Source: Streptomyces monomycini (GTDB lineage: Bacteria; Actinomycetota; Actinomycetes; Streptomycetales; Streptomycetaceae). From it: a DNA stretch of 64,000 bases. Within the stretch, counting starts at the first letter, position 1. Each line of letters starts with the position of its first letter. This document shows, piece by piece, positions 39,553-48,457 of the stretch. Position numbers and translations under genes: made by a program. The notes below the pieces were generated by a model. It saw nothing but the letters and a program-made list of their open reading frames with translations. It searched no databases and had not been told where the DNA came from. The stretch is from the NCBI RefSeq assembly GCF_022271435.1, contig NZ_JAFIQY010000034.1, positions 1 through 64,000 of the forward strand. The letters run 5' to 3'.

Positions 39553-40254
39553 ATGACCAGCAGCATCCCCGCGGTAGGTACCCGTACGGCCGACGGCGCC
39601 ACCCTCCAGGCCGTCTTCCTCGACCTGGACGGCACCCTCGTCGACACCGAGGGCTTCTGGTGGGAGGCGGAGACCCAGGTCTTCGCCGAGCTGGGCCACG
39701 TACTGGACGACCACCACCGCCAGGTCGTCGTCGGCGGGCCGATGCAGCGCAGCGCCGCGTACCTGATCGAGGTGACCGGCGCCGACATCGGCCTGGCCGA
39801 CCTGAGCGTGCTGCTCAATGCCCGGTTCTCCGAGCGCATCGCCCGCGGCGTGCCGCTGATGCCCGGCGCCCGCCGGCTGCTCGCGGAACTGTCCGCGCAC
39901 GGCGTGCCCACCGCCCTGGTCTCCGCCTCGCACCGCACCGTCATCGACCGGATGCTGCACTCCCTGGGCCCCGAGCACTTCCGCCTGACGCTGGCCGGCG
40001 ACGACCTGCCCCGTACGAAACCCCACCCGGACCCCTACCTGACCGCGGCCGCCCGGCTCGGCGTGGACCCCCGGCGCTGCGCCGTGGTGGAGGACACCGT
40101 CACCGGTGTGACGGCGGGCGAGGCGGCCGGCTGCCAGGTCGTCGCGGTGCCGTCGGTGACCCCGATCGGCCCTGGCGCGGGCCGCACCGTGGTCGGATCG
40201 CTGGAAGAAGTCGATCTCCCATTTCTCCGGTCGCTCATCACGGACGGCCGGTGA
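39553..40254 (+). CDS. HAD-family phosphatase (beta-phosphoglucomutase-like subclass)
   Basis: A 233-residue HAD hydrolase, subfamily IA with the small alpha-helical cap. The nucleophile motif is VFLDLDGTLVDTEGFWW (near residue 21-37), motif II is TALVSASHRTVI, the Lys lies in PRTKPHPDPYL, and the acidic motif in CAVVEDTVTGVTAGEAAGC. ATG 39553 has GGAGG upstream. It could act on sugar phosphates or phosphoglycolate-type compounds; no substrate is inferable. It is often found after metH in streptomycetes as far as I recall, with no clear functional link. Confidence 0.88.
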   Translation: MTSSIPAVGTRTADGATLQAVFLDLDGTLVDTEGFWWEAETQVFAELGHVLDDHHRQVVVGGPMQRSAAYLIEVTGADIGLADLSVLLNARFSERIARGVPLMPGARRLLAELSAHGVPTALVSASHRTVIDRMLHSLGPEHFRLTLAGDDLPRTKPHPDPYLTAAARLGVDPRRCAVVEDTVTGVTAGEAAGCQVVAVPSVTPIGPGAGRTVVGSLEEVDLPFLRSLITDGR

Positions 40255-40628
40255 GGTGTGCACTGAGCGTGTTCCGCTGAAAACGGAAGAAACTGTAAGG
40301 AGCGGTCCGCTCATTTTCCGTGACGAATGCGGCGGCTGAATTCAGCCGGACGTTCACCTCAATGGCGGAGTGACGTTTCTCACGCGCAGACCCGTCGACA
40401 GTGCGGCACGTGGTCGTTCCAAGGGGGCTTTCGCCTGGTTTCCCTGGGGGTAAGTGTCCGGATTGATGGAGGCACGTACGGTTCGTTCCACCGTCCGGAT
40501 ATCGATCATCGGGCATCCGTTATCCGGGCGTGATATCCGTTCAACTCTGTTGTGTCCCGGAGGCCCTGGCCGTTCCTACTAATGTCAACGCGAGCAACAC
40601 CTCTGCGCTGATAAGGAACCTGCCGACG
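40255..40628 (+). promoter_or_regulatory. 374-bp regulatory gap with a 16-bp palindrome before the binding-protein gene
   Basis: No gene is seen. It contains a perfect palindrome CGGCTGAATTCAGCCG (40333-40348), a small dyad GAGCGG-T-CCGCTC, and AT-richer nested repeats at ~40497-40538, where GGATATC pairs with GATATCC and CCGGATA with TATCCGG. The palindrome lies ~280 bp upstream of the start at 40629, so a long leader or a distal operator is implied. Confidence 0.45.
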
Positions 40629-42239
40629 ATGAATCGCAAGACCTTGGTGCTGCCGGCTCTGGCCGGTCTGCTCGTCCCCACACTCGCCGCCTGCGGCAGT
40701 TCGGACGGCTCCGGCGAAGGCGGCAAGCCGATCAAGGTCGGCACCACCGCCCAACTGGAGGCCACCAAGGACGCGCCCGCCCCGCTCGACCCCGCCCAGG
40801 CGTACGACGTCGACGCGTGGAACGTGCTGCGCGGAACCCTGCAGACGCTCATGCGCCTGCCCCGGAGCGGCACCGCGCCGGTTCCCGAGGCCGCCGAGTC
40901 CTGCGGATTCCGGGACACCCAGAACGAGCAGTTCCGCTGCAAACTCCGCGACGGACTGAAGTTCTCCAACGGGCACGCCCTGACGTCCAAGGACGTGAAG
41001 TTCTCCATCGACCGGATGCTGGCCATCAAGTACGACCGCGGCCCCATCTCCCTGGTGGACAACGTCGACAAGGTCGAGACACCCAGCGAGACCGAGGTGG
41101 TCTTCCACCTCAAGAAGCCGGACGCCACCTTCCCGCAGAAGCTCGCCACCCCGGCGGCGGCCATCGTCGACAGCGAGGTGTATCCGGCCAAGGGCCTCTA
41201 CAAGGGCTTCGAGGTGTCCGGCTCCGGTCCGTACACCGTCAAGGTCGAGCACAGCGGAGAGCGCATCAGCAAGGCCGTCTTCACCAAGAACCCCGACTAT
41301 CAGGGCGGGATCGAGGCGAAGAACTCCCACGTCGAGATGGAGTTCTTCGAGGACTCCAACAGCATGGAGAAGGCCCTGCGCAAGGGCGACATCGACCTGA
41401 TGAACCGCAGCCTGGCCCCCGACCAGATCAAGGGCCTGGAGAACGCCCGCGACGAACACGTCGCCCTGACGGCCGTACCCGGCTCCGAGATCCGCTACCT
41501 GGCCTTCAACACCGACGACCCGTCAGTCTCCGACAAGGCCGTCCGCCAGGCCATGGCCCAGCTGGTCAACCGCTCCGCGCTGGTCCGCGACGTGTACTCC
41601 TACGCCGGCGACCCGCTGTACTCCCTGGTGCCCAAGGGCCTCACCGGCCACATCAACTCGTTCTTCACCAAGTACGGCAACCCGAGCGTCCCCGCCGCCC
41701 GCAAGATCCTCCAGCAGGCGCACATCAACACCCCGGTGAAGCTCACCCTCACCTACACCGCGAACCACTACGGCTCCAGCACCGCCAAGGAGTTCAAGGA
41801 ACTCCAGTCCCAGCTCAACAAGAGCGGCCTGTTCGACGTCGAGATCAAGGGCGTCGACAACTGGACGCAGTTCCGCAAGGAGCAGTCCGAAGGCAAGTAC
41901 GCCGTCTACGGCATGGGCTGGTTCGCCGACCTCCCCGACGCGGACAACTACATCGCGCCGTTCATCGGCAAGGGGAACTTCCTCAACTCCCCGTACCGCA
42001 ACAACAAGATCGAGTCCCAGCTGATCCCCACCACCCGGCAGCAGACCGACCGCAACTCCGCCGCCGAGGGCTTCAAGCAGGCCCAGGACATCATCGCGGA
42101 CGACGTACCGGTCCTCCCGCCGTGGCAGGGCAAGCAGTACGTCGCCTCCCGCGACGACATCACCGGCGCCGAGTGGGCCCTGAACTCCTCCTCGGCCCTC
42201 CAGATCTGGGAACTGGGCCGCGGCGTGAGCAGCAACTGA
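40629..42239 (+). CDS. Peptide/nickel-type ABC substrate-binding lipoprotein (first of pair)
   Basis: A 536-residue family-5 extracellular solute-binding protein (DppA/OppA/NikA class). Signal peptide MNRKTLVLPALAGLLVPTLAAC has a lipobox (LAAC), so it should be lipid-anchored. Family features include LKFSNGHALTSKDVKFSIDRML, VVFHLKKPDATFPQKLATPAAAIV, LAFNTDDPSVSDKAVRQAMAQLVNR and YGMGWFADLPDADNYIAPFI. ATG 40629 is preferred over upstream in-frame starts because it gives the signal peptide directly. It is followed at 42404 by a clear paralogue, but no permease or ATPase genes are next to either, so it must share another transporter or act alone. Confidence 0.9.
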   Translation: MNRKTLVLPALAGLLVPTLAACGSSDGSGEGGKPIKVGTTAQLEATKDAPAPLDPAQAYDVDAWNVLRGTLQTLMRLPRSGTAPVPEAAESCGFRDTQNEQFRCKLRDGLKFSNGHALTSKDVKFSIDRMLAIKYDRGPISLVDNVDKVETPSETEVVFHLKKPDATFPQKLATPAAAIVDSEVYPAKGLYKGFEVSGSGPYTVKVEHSGERISKAVFTKNPDYQGGIEAKNSHVEMEFFEDSNSMEKALRKGDIDLMNRSLAPDQIKGLENARDEHVALTAVPGSEIRYLAFNTDDPSVSDKAVRQAMAQLVNRSALVRDVYSYAGDPLYSLVPKGLTGHINSFFTKYGNPSVPAARKILQQAHINTPVKLTLTYTANHYGSSTAKEFKELQSQLNKSGLFDVEIKGVDNWTQFRKEQSEGKYAVYGMGWFADLPDADNYIAPFIGKGNFLNSPYRNNKIESQLIPTTRQQTDRNSAAEGFKQAQDIIADDVPVLPPWQGKQYVASRDDITGAEWALNSSSALQIWELGRGVSSN

Positions 42240-42403
42240 CGACGACTTCCGGCCGGCGCCACCGCGCGCCGGCCGGCTGCCGCATCCCCGAGACGGCGCG
42301 CACCACCACAACCGATGACGGCACCCTGCCGGCACACCGACACCGGCACCCGCCGGCGCGGACACACCGCTGAACCGCCAGGACGACTGTGAGGAACACG
42401 CAC

Positions 42404-43993
42404 GTGAGGAAACGCGACCAGTGGCTCGCCGCACCGCTGGGGGCAGGGCTCGTCGCCGCTCTGCTCAGCGGCTGCGGAACCGGCGAGGGCTCGGACGGCG
42501 GGAGCGGGGAGCCCGTGGTGATGGGCATGACCGACAAGGTCGTGTCCACCGACCCCGCCGCCGGCTACGACCCGGTCTCCTGGCTGCTGTTCAACAACGT
42601 CTTCCAGTCGTTGCTGAGCTTCCCCAAGGGCAGCACCACCCCCGAACCCGAGGCCGCCGACTCCTGCGGTTTCGTCGAGGGCGGCAGCACCGTCTACAAG
42701 TGCACCCTCAAGGACGGCCTGAAGTTCAGCAACGGCAACAGCCTCACCTCCGAGGACGTCAAGTTCTCCTTCGACCGGATCAAGCAGATCAACGACAAGC
42801 GCGGCCCCGCCGTGATGTTCGCCGGTCTGGAGAAGGTCGAGGCCCCCGACGCCCAGACCGTCGTCTTCCGCCTCAAGACCCCCGACGCGACCTTCCCCAT
42901 GAAGATCGCCTCCGGTGCCGGCTCCATCGTCGACCACCGTGAGTACGCGCCCGACAAGCTGCGCACCGACGACAAGGCCGTCGGCTCCGGCGTCTACACC
43001 CTCAACGAGTACGACGCCTCCTCCCAGGCCGTCTTCGGCGTCAACAGCTCCTACAAGGGCCCCGCCAAGGTCAAGAACTCCGGCATGACCATGAAGTTCT
43101 TCACCAGCCAGGACACGCTGAAGAAGGCGGTCCAGGACGGTTCCATCGACATCGCCTACCGCGGTCTGGCCATGAAGGACATCGCCTCGCTGGACCAGGC
43201 GTCCGACAGCCAGACGCACGGCGTCCAGGTGGTCGAAGGCAAGAGCGCCGAGGTCATGCACCTGGTGTTCAACATGCGCGACCCGGTGGCCGGCAAGCTC
43301 GGTGTCCGCAAGGCCATCGCCTACCTGCTGGACCGCTCCACGCTCGTCCGCGACGTCTACAAGCGCACCGCCGAACCGCTGTACTCGATCGTGCCCGCCG
43401 GCATCACCGGCCACAACACGGCGTTCTTCTCCACCTACGGCGACCGGCCGCAGACCGACAAGGCCCTCGCCGCCCTGCGCGACGCCGGCTACAACAACAA
43501 GAAGGTGCCGCTCACCCTCTGGGCCACCCCCGTCCGCTACGGCCCCGGCACCGTCCCGGCCTTCCAGGAGATCGCCCAGCAGCTCAACGCCAGCGGCCTC
43601 TTCGACGCCAAGGTCAAGAGCGTGCCCATCGAGGAGTTCGAGCAGGGCGTGGAAGCCGGGAAGTACGGCGCCTACGTCAAGGGCTGGGTCCCCGACTACC
43701 CGGACCCCGACAACTTCACCCAGCCGTTCTTCGGCAAGGACAACGTCCTGCGCAACAACTACGACGCCAAGCGCATCACCTCGAAGCTGCTGCCCGGCAC
43801 CGCCGGCCAGCCCGACCGGCAGGCGACCAAGACCGCCTTCCGCGAGGTGCAGGACATCGTCGCCGAGGACCTGCCGGTCATACCGGTGTGGCAGGGCAAG
43901 CAGTACGCCGTCGCCCGCCAGAACGTCGACGGCCTCCAGTGGACGCTGGACGCCACCACCGTCTTCCGCTTCTGGGAGCTGAAGAAGGGCTGA
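42404..43993 (+). CDS. Peptide/nickel-type ABC substrate-binding lipoprotein (second of pair)
   Basis: A 529-residue paralogue of the preceding protein: the same segments appear as LKFSNGNSLTSEDVKFSFDRIK, VVFRLKTPDATFPMKIASGAGSIV, LVFNMRDPVAGKLGVRKAIAYLLDR and YVKGWVPDYPDPDNFTQPFF. The lipobox is LLSGC within MRKRDQWLAAPLGAGLVAALLSGC. GTG 42404 has GAGGAA seven bases upstream; GTG 42389 is an alternative. A 164-bp gap separates the pair and a 23-bp terminator follows. Tandem duplication followed by divergence is the simplest origin; different ligands are likely but unknown. Confidence 0.9.
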   Translation: MRKRDQWLAAPLGAGLVAALLSGCGTGEGSDGGSGEPVVMGMTDKVVSTDPAAGYDPVSWLLFNNVFQSLLSFPKGSTTPEPEAADSCGFVEGGSTVYKCTLKDGLKFSNGNSLTSEDVKFSFDRIKQINDKRGPAVMFAGLEKVEAPDAQTVVFRLKTPDATFPMKIASGAGSIVDHREYAPDKLRTDDKAVGSGVYTLNEYDASSQAVFGVNSSYKGPAKVKNSGMTMKFFTSQDTLKKAVQDGSIDIAYRGLAMKDIASLDQASDSQTHGVQVVEGKSAEVMHLVFNMRDPVAGKLGVRKAIAYLLDRSTLVRDVYKRTAEPLYSIVPAGITGHNTAFFSTYGDRPQTDKALAALRDAGYNNKKVPLTLWATPVRYGPGTVPAFQEIAQQLNASGLFDAKVKSVPIEEFEQGVEAGKYGAYVKGWVPDYPDPDNFTQPFFGKDNVLRNNYDAKRITSKLLPGTAGQPDRQATKTAFREVQDIVAEDLPVIPVWQGKQYAVARQNVDGLQWTLDATTVFRFWELKKG

Positions 43994-44008
43994 CCCGCCC
44001 GCTACGGC

Positions 44009-44060
44009 AACGGCCCGGCCCGCCACCGCTCCTTCCGGGAGCGGGGCGGGCCGGGCCGTT
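44009..44060. terminator. Strong hairpin after the binding-protein pair
   Basis: AACGGCCCGGCCCGCC (44009-44024) pairs perfectly with 44045-44060. After one bulged A, CCGCTCC (44026-44032) pairs with GGAGCGG (44038-44044), giving 23 bp around a TTCCG loop. It lies between convergent genes. Confidence 0.85.
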
Positions 44061-44100
44061 CTCGCAGCCACCTCGGACGGGCGGCGCCGACGGGCCGGGA

Positions 44101-44772
44101 CTACTGGGCCCCGGGACGCACCAGCCCGCTCTCGTACGCGTACACCGCGGCCTGCACCCGGTCCCGCAGCCCCAGCTTCGTCAGCACGTGCCCGACGTGC
44201 GTCTTGACCGTCGTCTCGCTCACGAACAGATCCGCGGCGATCTCCGCGTTCGACAGACCGCGCGCCACCAGCTTCAGCACCTCCACCTCCCGCTCGGTGA
44301 GGGTGTGCAGCGTGTCCGGCACCGGCTCCTCACCGGACGGCAGATGACCCGCGTACTTGTCCAGCAGACGACGCGTGATGCTCGGCGCGAGCATCGCCTC
44401 GCCCGCCGCCACCACCCGGATCGCCTGCACCAGCTCCTGGGCCGGCGCGTCCTTCAGCAGGAAGCCGCTGGCCCCCGCGCGCAGCGCCTCGACCACGTAC
44501 TCGTCCAGATCGAAGGTGGTCAGCACCAGCACCTTCGCCGGACCGTCCTTCGCCGGCCCGGTGATCTGCCGGGTCGCCTCGACCCCGTCCATCCGCGGCA
44601 TCCGGATGTCCATCAGCACCACGTCGGGCTGCAGCGCCCGCACCTGCTCCAGCGCCTGCAGACCGTCCCCGGCCTCGCCGACGACCGCGAGATCCTGCTC
44701 GGCCTCCAGGATCATCCGGAAACCGGTACGCAGCAGCGGCTGGTCGTCGACCAGCAGGACGCGGATTGCCAC
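44101..44772 (-). CDS. NarL/FixJ-type response regulator
   Basis: A 223-residue two-component response regulator. The receiver domain has the acidic pair in VLLVDDQPLLRTGF, the phospho-acceptor Asp55 in VVLMDIRMPRMDG, the switch Thr in VLVLTTFDLDEYV and the Lys in FLLKDA. The C-terminal LuxR-type helix-turn-helix is LTEREVEVLKLVARGLSNAEIAADLFVSETTVKTHVGHVLTKLGLRDR. GTG 44772 follows AAGGAGT. No sensor kinase is adjacent; the upstream gene is a nuclease 13 bp away, so the two may be co-transcribed. Target genes are unknown. Confidence 0.93.
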   Translation of the reverse strand: MAIRVLLVDDQPLLRTGFRMILEAEQDLAVVGEAGDGLQALEQVRALQPDVVLMDIRMPRMDGVEATRQITGPAKDGPAKVLVLTTFDLDEYVVEALRAGASGFLLKDAPAQELVQAIRVVAAGEAMLAPSITRRLLDKYAGHLPSGEEPVPDTLHTLTEREVEVLKLVARGLSNAEIAADLFVSETTVKTHVGHVLTKLGLRDRVQAAVYAYESGLVRPGAQ

Positions 44773-44785
44773 AGGGACTCCTTCG

Positions 44786-46027
44786 TTAGACCAGGTCCAT
44801 TCTGCCCTGCCCCGCCCCGGACACCGCCACGGGGAGCGCCTGGCCGGGACCCGCGACCGGCAGCGGATACGGCGGGGGAGTACCGCCGAACTCCGGGCAC
44901 ACCGCCTGGTGGTCGCACCACCTGCACAGCTTCGTACGGCGCGGCCGCCAGTCACCGGTCTCCGTCGCCCGCTGGATGGCGTCCCACAGCGCCAGCAGCT
45001 TGCGCTCCACACCCCGCAGGTCGGCCTCGGTCGGGTCGTACGTCAGCACGTCACCACTGCCCAGGTACACCAGCTGCAACCGCCGCGGCACCCGGCCGCG
45101 CAGCCGCCACATCACCAGCGCGTAGAACTTCATCTGGAACAGCGGACCGTCGGCGTACTCCGGGCGGGGCGCCTTGCCGGTCTTGTAGTCGACGAGCCGC
45201 ACCTCGCCCGTCGGCGCCACGTCCACCCGGTCGATGAAGCCGCGCAGCCGCAGCCCCGAGTCCAGCACCGTCTCCACGTACAGCTCGCGGTCGGCGGGCT
45301 CCAGACGCGTCGGGTCCTCCAGCGTGAACCACCGCTCCACCAGCGCCTCGGCGTCCGCCAGCCACGCCGCCAGCCGCTCACCCGACGGATCGTCCTCGAA
45401 CAGCCCGGCCAGCTCGGGACGCTTCGCCAGCAGCTTCTCCCACTCACCCGGCACCATCGAGCGCGCACCGCCCGCCGTGCGCTGCGCCGCCGGGGCGTCG
45501 AAGAGGCGCTCCAGCACCGCGTGCACCACCGTGCCGCGCGTCGCCGCGGGGCTCGGCTTCTCCGGCAGCTTGTCGATCACACGGAAGCGGTACAGCAGCG
45601 GGCACTGCATGAAGTCGCCCGCCCGTGACGGTGAGAGGGCGACGGGACGGGCGGCGGGCGGGGGAGCGGGGGTACCGGTGGCTGTGTCCGTGCCGGCCGT
45701 GTCCGTGCCCGTGTCGGTGCCGGCCGTGTCCATACCAGCGTCCGTGGTGGCTCCGGCGGCGGTGGCCGGCCCGGCGTCCGGCACGGGAACGATGAGTGCG
45801 GCGGATGTCACAGCGAGGCCGCGCGCGCCGACCGCCTTGGGGTCGCCAGGCGCGCCGGGGGCGTCGCTCTCCCCGGCGGCTCCGGCGTCCGGGGCCGCCC
45901 CGGACGCCCCGCCCTGTCGGCCCACCGGGCCCAGCGGGCTCAGCGGGCCCGGTCGGCCCTGCCCGCCCTGTTCGCCCTGACCGCCGTCCGCGGCGTCCGG
46001 TCCGGCCTCTTCGGTGCTCGTTCCCAT
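44786..46027 (-). CDS. Stand-alone RecB/Cas4-type PD-(D/E)XK nuclease with Fe-S cysteines
   Basis: A 413-residue protein. Residues 1-~128 are a low-complexity leader with a DTAGTDTGTDTAGTDTATGT repeat. The nuclease core follows: SPSRAGDFMQCPLLYRFRVIDKLPE, GTVVHAVLERLF (His169), GFIDRVDVAPTG (Asp266) and VRLVDYKTGK (Asp280, Lys282), the RecB-family active site. Cys142 with Cys368, Cys371 and Cys377 (LCRWCDHQAVC) form the Cas4/AddB-style four-cysteine iron-sulfur set. No helicase domain or CRISPR gene is near. TAGGGT (46041-46036) ends eight bases before the ATG, consistent with a leaderless mRNA and this start. A DNA repair or processing role is likely. Confidence 0.87.
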   Translation of the reverse strand: MGTSTEEAGPDAADGGQGEQGGQGRPGPLSPLGPVGRQGGASGAAPDAGAAGESDAPGAPGDPKAVGARGLAVTSAALIVPVPDAGPATAAGATTDAGMDTAGTDTGTDTAGTDTATGTPAPPPAARPVALSPSRAGDFMQCPLLYRFRVIDKLPEKPSPAATRGTVVHAVLERLFDAPAAQRTAGGARSMVPGEWEKLLAKRPELAGLFEDDPSGERLAAWLADAEALVERWFTLEDPTRLEPADRELYVETVLDSGLRLRGFIDRVDVAPTGEVRLVDYKTGKAPRPEYADGPLFQMKFYALVMWRLRGRVPRRLQLVYLGSGDVLTYDPTEADLRGVERKLLALWDAIQRATETGDWRPRRTKLCRWCDHQAVCPEFGGTPPPYPLPVAGPGQALPVAVSGAGQGRMDLV

Positions 46028-46219
46028 GACACCCGACCCTACGGCCCGCCACTGACAGCTACCGCGACCGAGGGATCACAATGGGAGACCGAGGCGGGGT
46101 GACGCGAAGCGCTCCGCATACCATCGACGCCAGACCCCTTCGCCCTGCATGATCGACATGCCGTACCGGACAGCACCCGGACGGACAGGAGCGAAGGCCG
46201 CAATCGACGAGGGGACGCC

Positions 46220-47530
46220 GTGGACGAGAGTGGGAAGCCGCAGGACCCTGAGGAGTCCGCGCACCACGGACCGCCCGACCCGCCCGGACCGTCCGACCCG
46301 GCCCGCGCCACCGGCCGTACGCGGCCGTCCGGGAACCGCCCCTCCGCGCAGCGCCCGGCCAAGGGCGGCCAGGGCAGGCGCACCGGCGGCGGCATCCTCA
46401 TGGGCCGCCCCTTCGGGGTACCGGTCTACGTGGCCCCCAGCTGGTTCGTCGTCGCCGCCCTGATCACCTGGGTCTTCGGCGGCCAGCTCGAACGGATCCT
46501 GCCGGAGCTCGGCTCCGCCCGCTACCTCGTCTCGCTCTTCTTCGCCGTCGCCTTCTACGCCTCGGTGCTCGTCCACGAGCTGGCGCACACCGTCGCCGCG
46601 CTGCGCTTCAAGCTTCCCGTGCGCCGTATCCAGCTCCAGTTCTTCGGCGGCGTCTCCGAGATCGAGAAGGAGTCCGAGACACCCGGCCGCGAGTTCGTCC
46701 TGGCCTTCGTGGGCCCGCTGCTCTCGCTGGTCCTCGCGGGCGTCTTCTACGGCGGGATGAAGGTGGTCGAGCCCGGCACCGTACCCGGTGTGCTGCTCGC
46801 CGGACTGATGATCTCCAACCTCATCGTCGCTGTCTTCAACCTGCTGCCCGGCCTGCCGCTCGACGGCGGCCGGATGCTCCGCGCCGTCGTGTGGAAGCTC
46901 ACCGGCAAGCCGATGACCGGCACCGTCGCCGCCGCCTGGGTCGGCCGCGCGCTCGCCGTCTCCGTCCTGATCGGCCTGCCGCTGCTCACCCACACCGGCG
47001 CCCTGGGCAACGCCCCCACCGACCTCGGCGGCGCCGACTCGATCACCGACGCGCTGCTCGCCGCGATCCTCGCCGCGATCATCTGGACCGGCGCGGGCAA
47101 CAGCCTGCGCATGGCCCGCCTGCGCGAACGCCTCCCGGCCCTCCAGGCCCGCACGCTCACCCGGCGCGCGGTCCCGGTGGAGGCCGACACCCCGCTGTCC
47201 GAGGCCCTGCGCCGCGCCAACGACGCGGGCGCCCGCGCCCTGGTCGTCGTGGACCGGGTGGGCCGGCCCACCGCCGTGGTCCGCGAGACCGCCATCGTCG
47301 GCGTCCCCGAACACCGCCGCCCCTGGGTCGCCGTCAGTGGCCTCGCCCAGGACCTCAAGGACGGCATGCGGGTCTCCGCCGAACTGGCCGGCGAGGACCT
47401 TCTGGACTACCTGCGCGCCACCCCCGCCACCGAGTACCTGGTGGTCGAGGAGACCGGCGAGATCTACGGCGTCCTGTCCACCGCCGACGTCGAGCGCGCC
47501 TTCATGGCCGCCATGGCCCGCCCGTCCTGA
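46220..47530 (+). CDS. M50 site-2-type metalloprotease with C-terminal CBS domains
   Basis: A 436-residue intramembrane zinc protease. The first ~60 residues are a disordered cytoplasmic leader. Membrane helices follow, with the zinc motif His119-Glu-x-x-His123 in VLVHELAHTVAALRF and the third ligand Asp215 in NLLPGLPLDGGRMLRAVVW. FGGVSEIEKESETPGREFVLAFVGPLLSL is a further S2P feature. The C-terminal ~130 residues (VEADTPLSEALRRANDAGARALVVVDRVG... and ATEYLVVEETGEIYGVLSTADVE) form a CBS pair, which usually binds adenine nucleotides. GTG 46220 has GAGGGGA upstream. It may cleave membrane-bound anti-sigma factors or other substrates; none is adjacent. Confidence 0.9.
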   Translation: MDESGKPQDPEESAHHGPPDPPGPSDPARATGRTRPSGNRPSAQRPAKGGQGRRTGGGILMGRPFGVPVYVAPSWFVVAALITWVFGGQLERILPELGSARYLVSLFFAVAFYASVLVHELAHTVAALRFKLPVRRIQLQFFGGVSEIEKESETPGREFVLAFVGPLLSLVLAGVFYGGMKVVEPGTVPGVLLAGLMISNLIVAVFNLLPGLPLDGGRMLRAVVWKLTGKPMTGTVAAAWVGRALAVSVLIGLPLLTHTGALGNAPTDLGGADSITDALLAAILAAIIWTGAGNSLRMARLRERLPALQARTLTRRAVPVEADTPLSEALRRANDAGARALVVVDRVGRPTAVVRETAIVGVPEHRRPWVAVSGLAQDLKDGMRVSAELAGEDLLDYLRATPATEYLVVEETGEIYGVLSTADVERAFMAAMARPS

Positions 47531-47534
47531 CCCC

Positions 47535-47900
47535 GCCGGCCGCAGGCTTCCCGTCCCCACCCGCGGGCACCAGCGGGTAAGCCTCCGCTGGCCGCAGGCT
47601 TCCCGTCCCCCACCCGCGGGCACCCGCGGGTAAGCCCCCGCCGGCCGCAGGCTTCCCGCCCCCACCCGCGGGCACCCGCGGGTAAGCCCTCGCCGGCCGC
47701 AGGCTTCACGGCCCCCACCCGCGGGCACCAGCGGGTAAGCCCTCGCCGGCCGCAGGCTTCCCGTCCCCCACACGCGGGTGAGCCCCCCCGCCAGCCTGGG
47801 TAAGCCCCTCGCCGGCCGCAGGCTTCCCGTCCCCACCCGCGGGCACCCGCGGGTAAGCCCCCGCCGGCCGCAGGCTTCACGGCCCCCACCCCTGGGTCCG
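47535..47900. repeat. Repeat family A: seven ~52-bp tandem units
   Basis: Units start at 47535, 47587, 47640, 47692, 47745, 47811 and 47863 with CCGGCCGCAGGCTTC, then a C-rich stretch, the doubled palindrome CCCGCGGG-CA-CCCGCGGG, and GTAAGCC. Lengths are 52, 53, 52, 53, 66 (with an insertion), 52 and a truncated last copy. AAGCC at each unit end can pair with GGCTT of the next. Lengths do not keep a reading frame, which argues against coding. It begins five bases after the protease stop. Confidence 0.9.
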
Positions 47901-48375
47901 GGGGGATGATCGCGTTCGATTCACCCCGTAGGGCGACCGTCCACGCCGCCCGGCCCGCCGCCCGGGTTCCGGGCCTGCCTCCCCGGGCCCCGCTCCGGGC
48001 CCTCACTCGGCCTGGCTCGGCGGCTTCGTGCTCGCCGCACTTGGGTAAACCCCCGCTGGGGGATGTTCGGGTTCCGCCCCGTATGGCGAGCGACTGCCCC
48101 GCGCTCCGCCCCCGGGCTCTGTCCCGGCCCCACTGGGCCTGGCTCGGCGGCTTCGTGCTCGCCGCACCTGGGTAGACCCCCGGTGGGGGATGTTCGTGTG
48201 CTGTCCCGTATGGCGGGCGGCTGCCACGAACGCGATCTCACCCCGTGCGGCGGACGACGGCCTGGGCCCTGCCCCGGCCCCTCTCGGCCGCTTGGTGCCC
48301 GCCCCACCTGGGTAAACCCCCGCTGGGGGACGTTCGTGTGTGCCCCGTATGGCGGGCAGACTGCCACGAATCCCA
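47889..48375. repeat. Repeat family B: four dispersed ~127-150-bp copies with a hairpin core
   Basis: Full copies centre on TGGGTAAACCCCCGCTGGGG at ~48042, ~48169 (TGGGTAGACCCCCGG variant) and ~48309, and a degenerate one at ~47892. After each core comes ATGTTCG or ACGTTCG, a short variable stretch, then CCCGTATGGCGGGC or a variant and CTGCC. Two copies are preceded by CTGGCTCGGCGGCTTCGTGC. ACCCC-CGCT-GGGG folds as a small hairpin. Between copies the sequence is GC-rich filler. Confidence 0.8.
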
Positions 48376-48457
48376 GGTCTCGCTCCGGCAGGCGACCGCC
48401 ACGGGCCCCAGGCCTCACCTCACATGGGCAAGGCACCTGCCACGCGCCCCGGTCCCG

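Noticed and set aside
35812..40314. 1500-residue minus-strand frame opposite metH
   Set aside because: It mirrors metH and the HAD gene codon by codon; high GC at third positions produces such antisense frames. No family sequence is visible.
47535..47900. CRISPR array from the regular ~52-bp repeats
   Set aside because: Units are directly contiguous with no unique spacers, are much longer than CRISPR repeats, and no cas genes are nearby.
47905..47935. tRNA T-loop-like GCGTTCGATTC in the repeat field
   Set aside because: No acceptor, D or anticodon arms at suitable distances; it is part of the degenerate B repeat copy.
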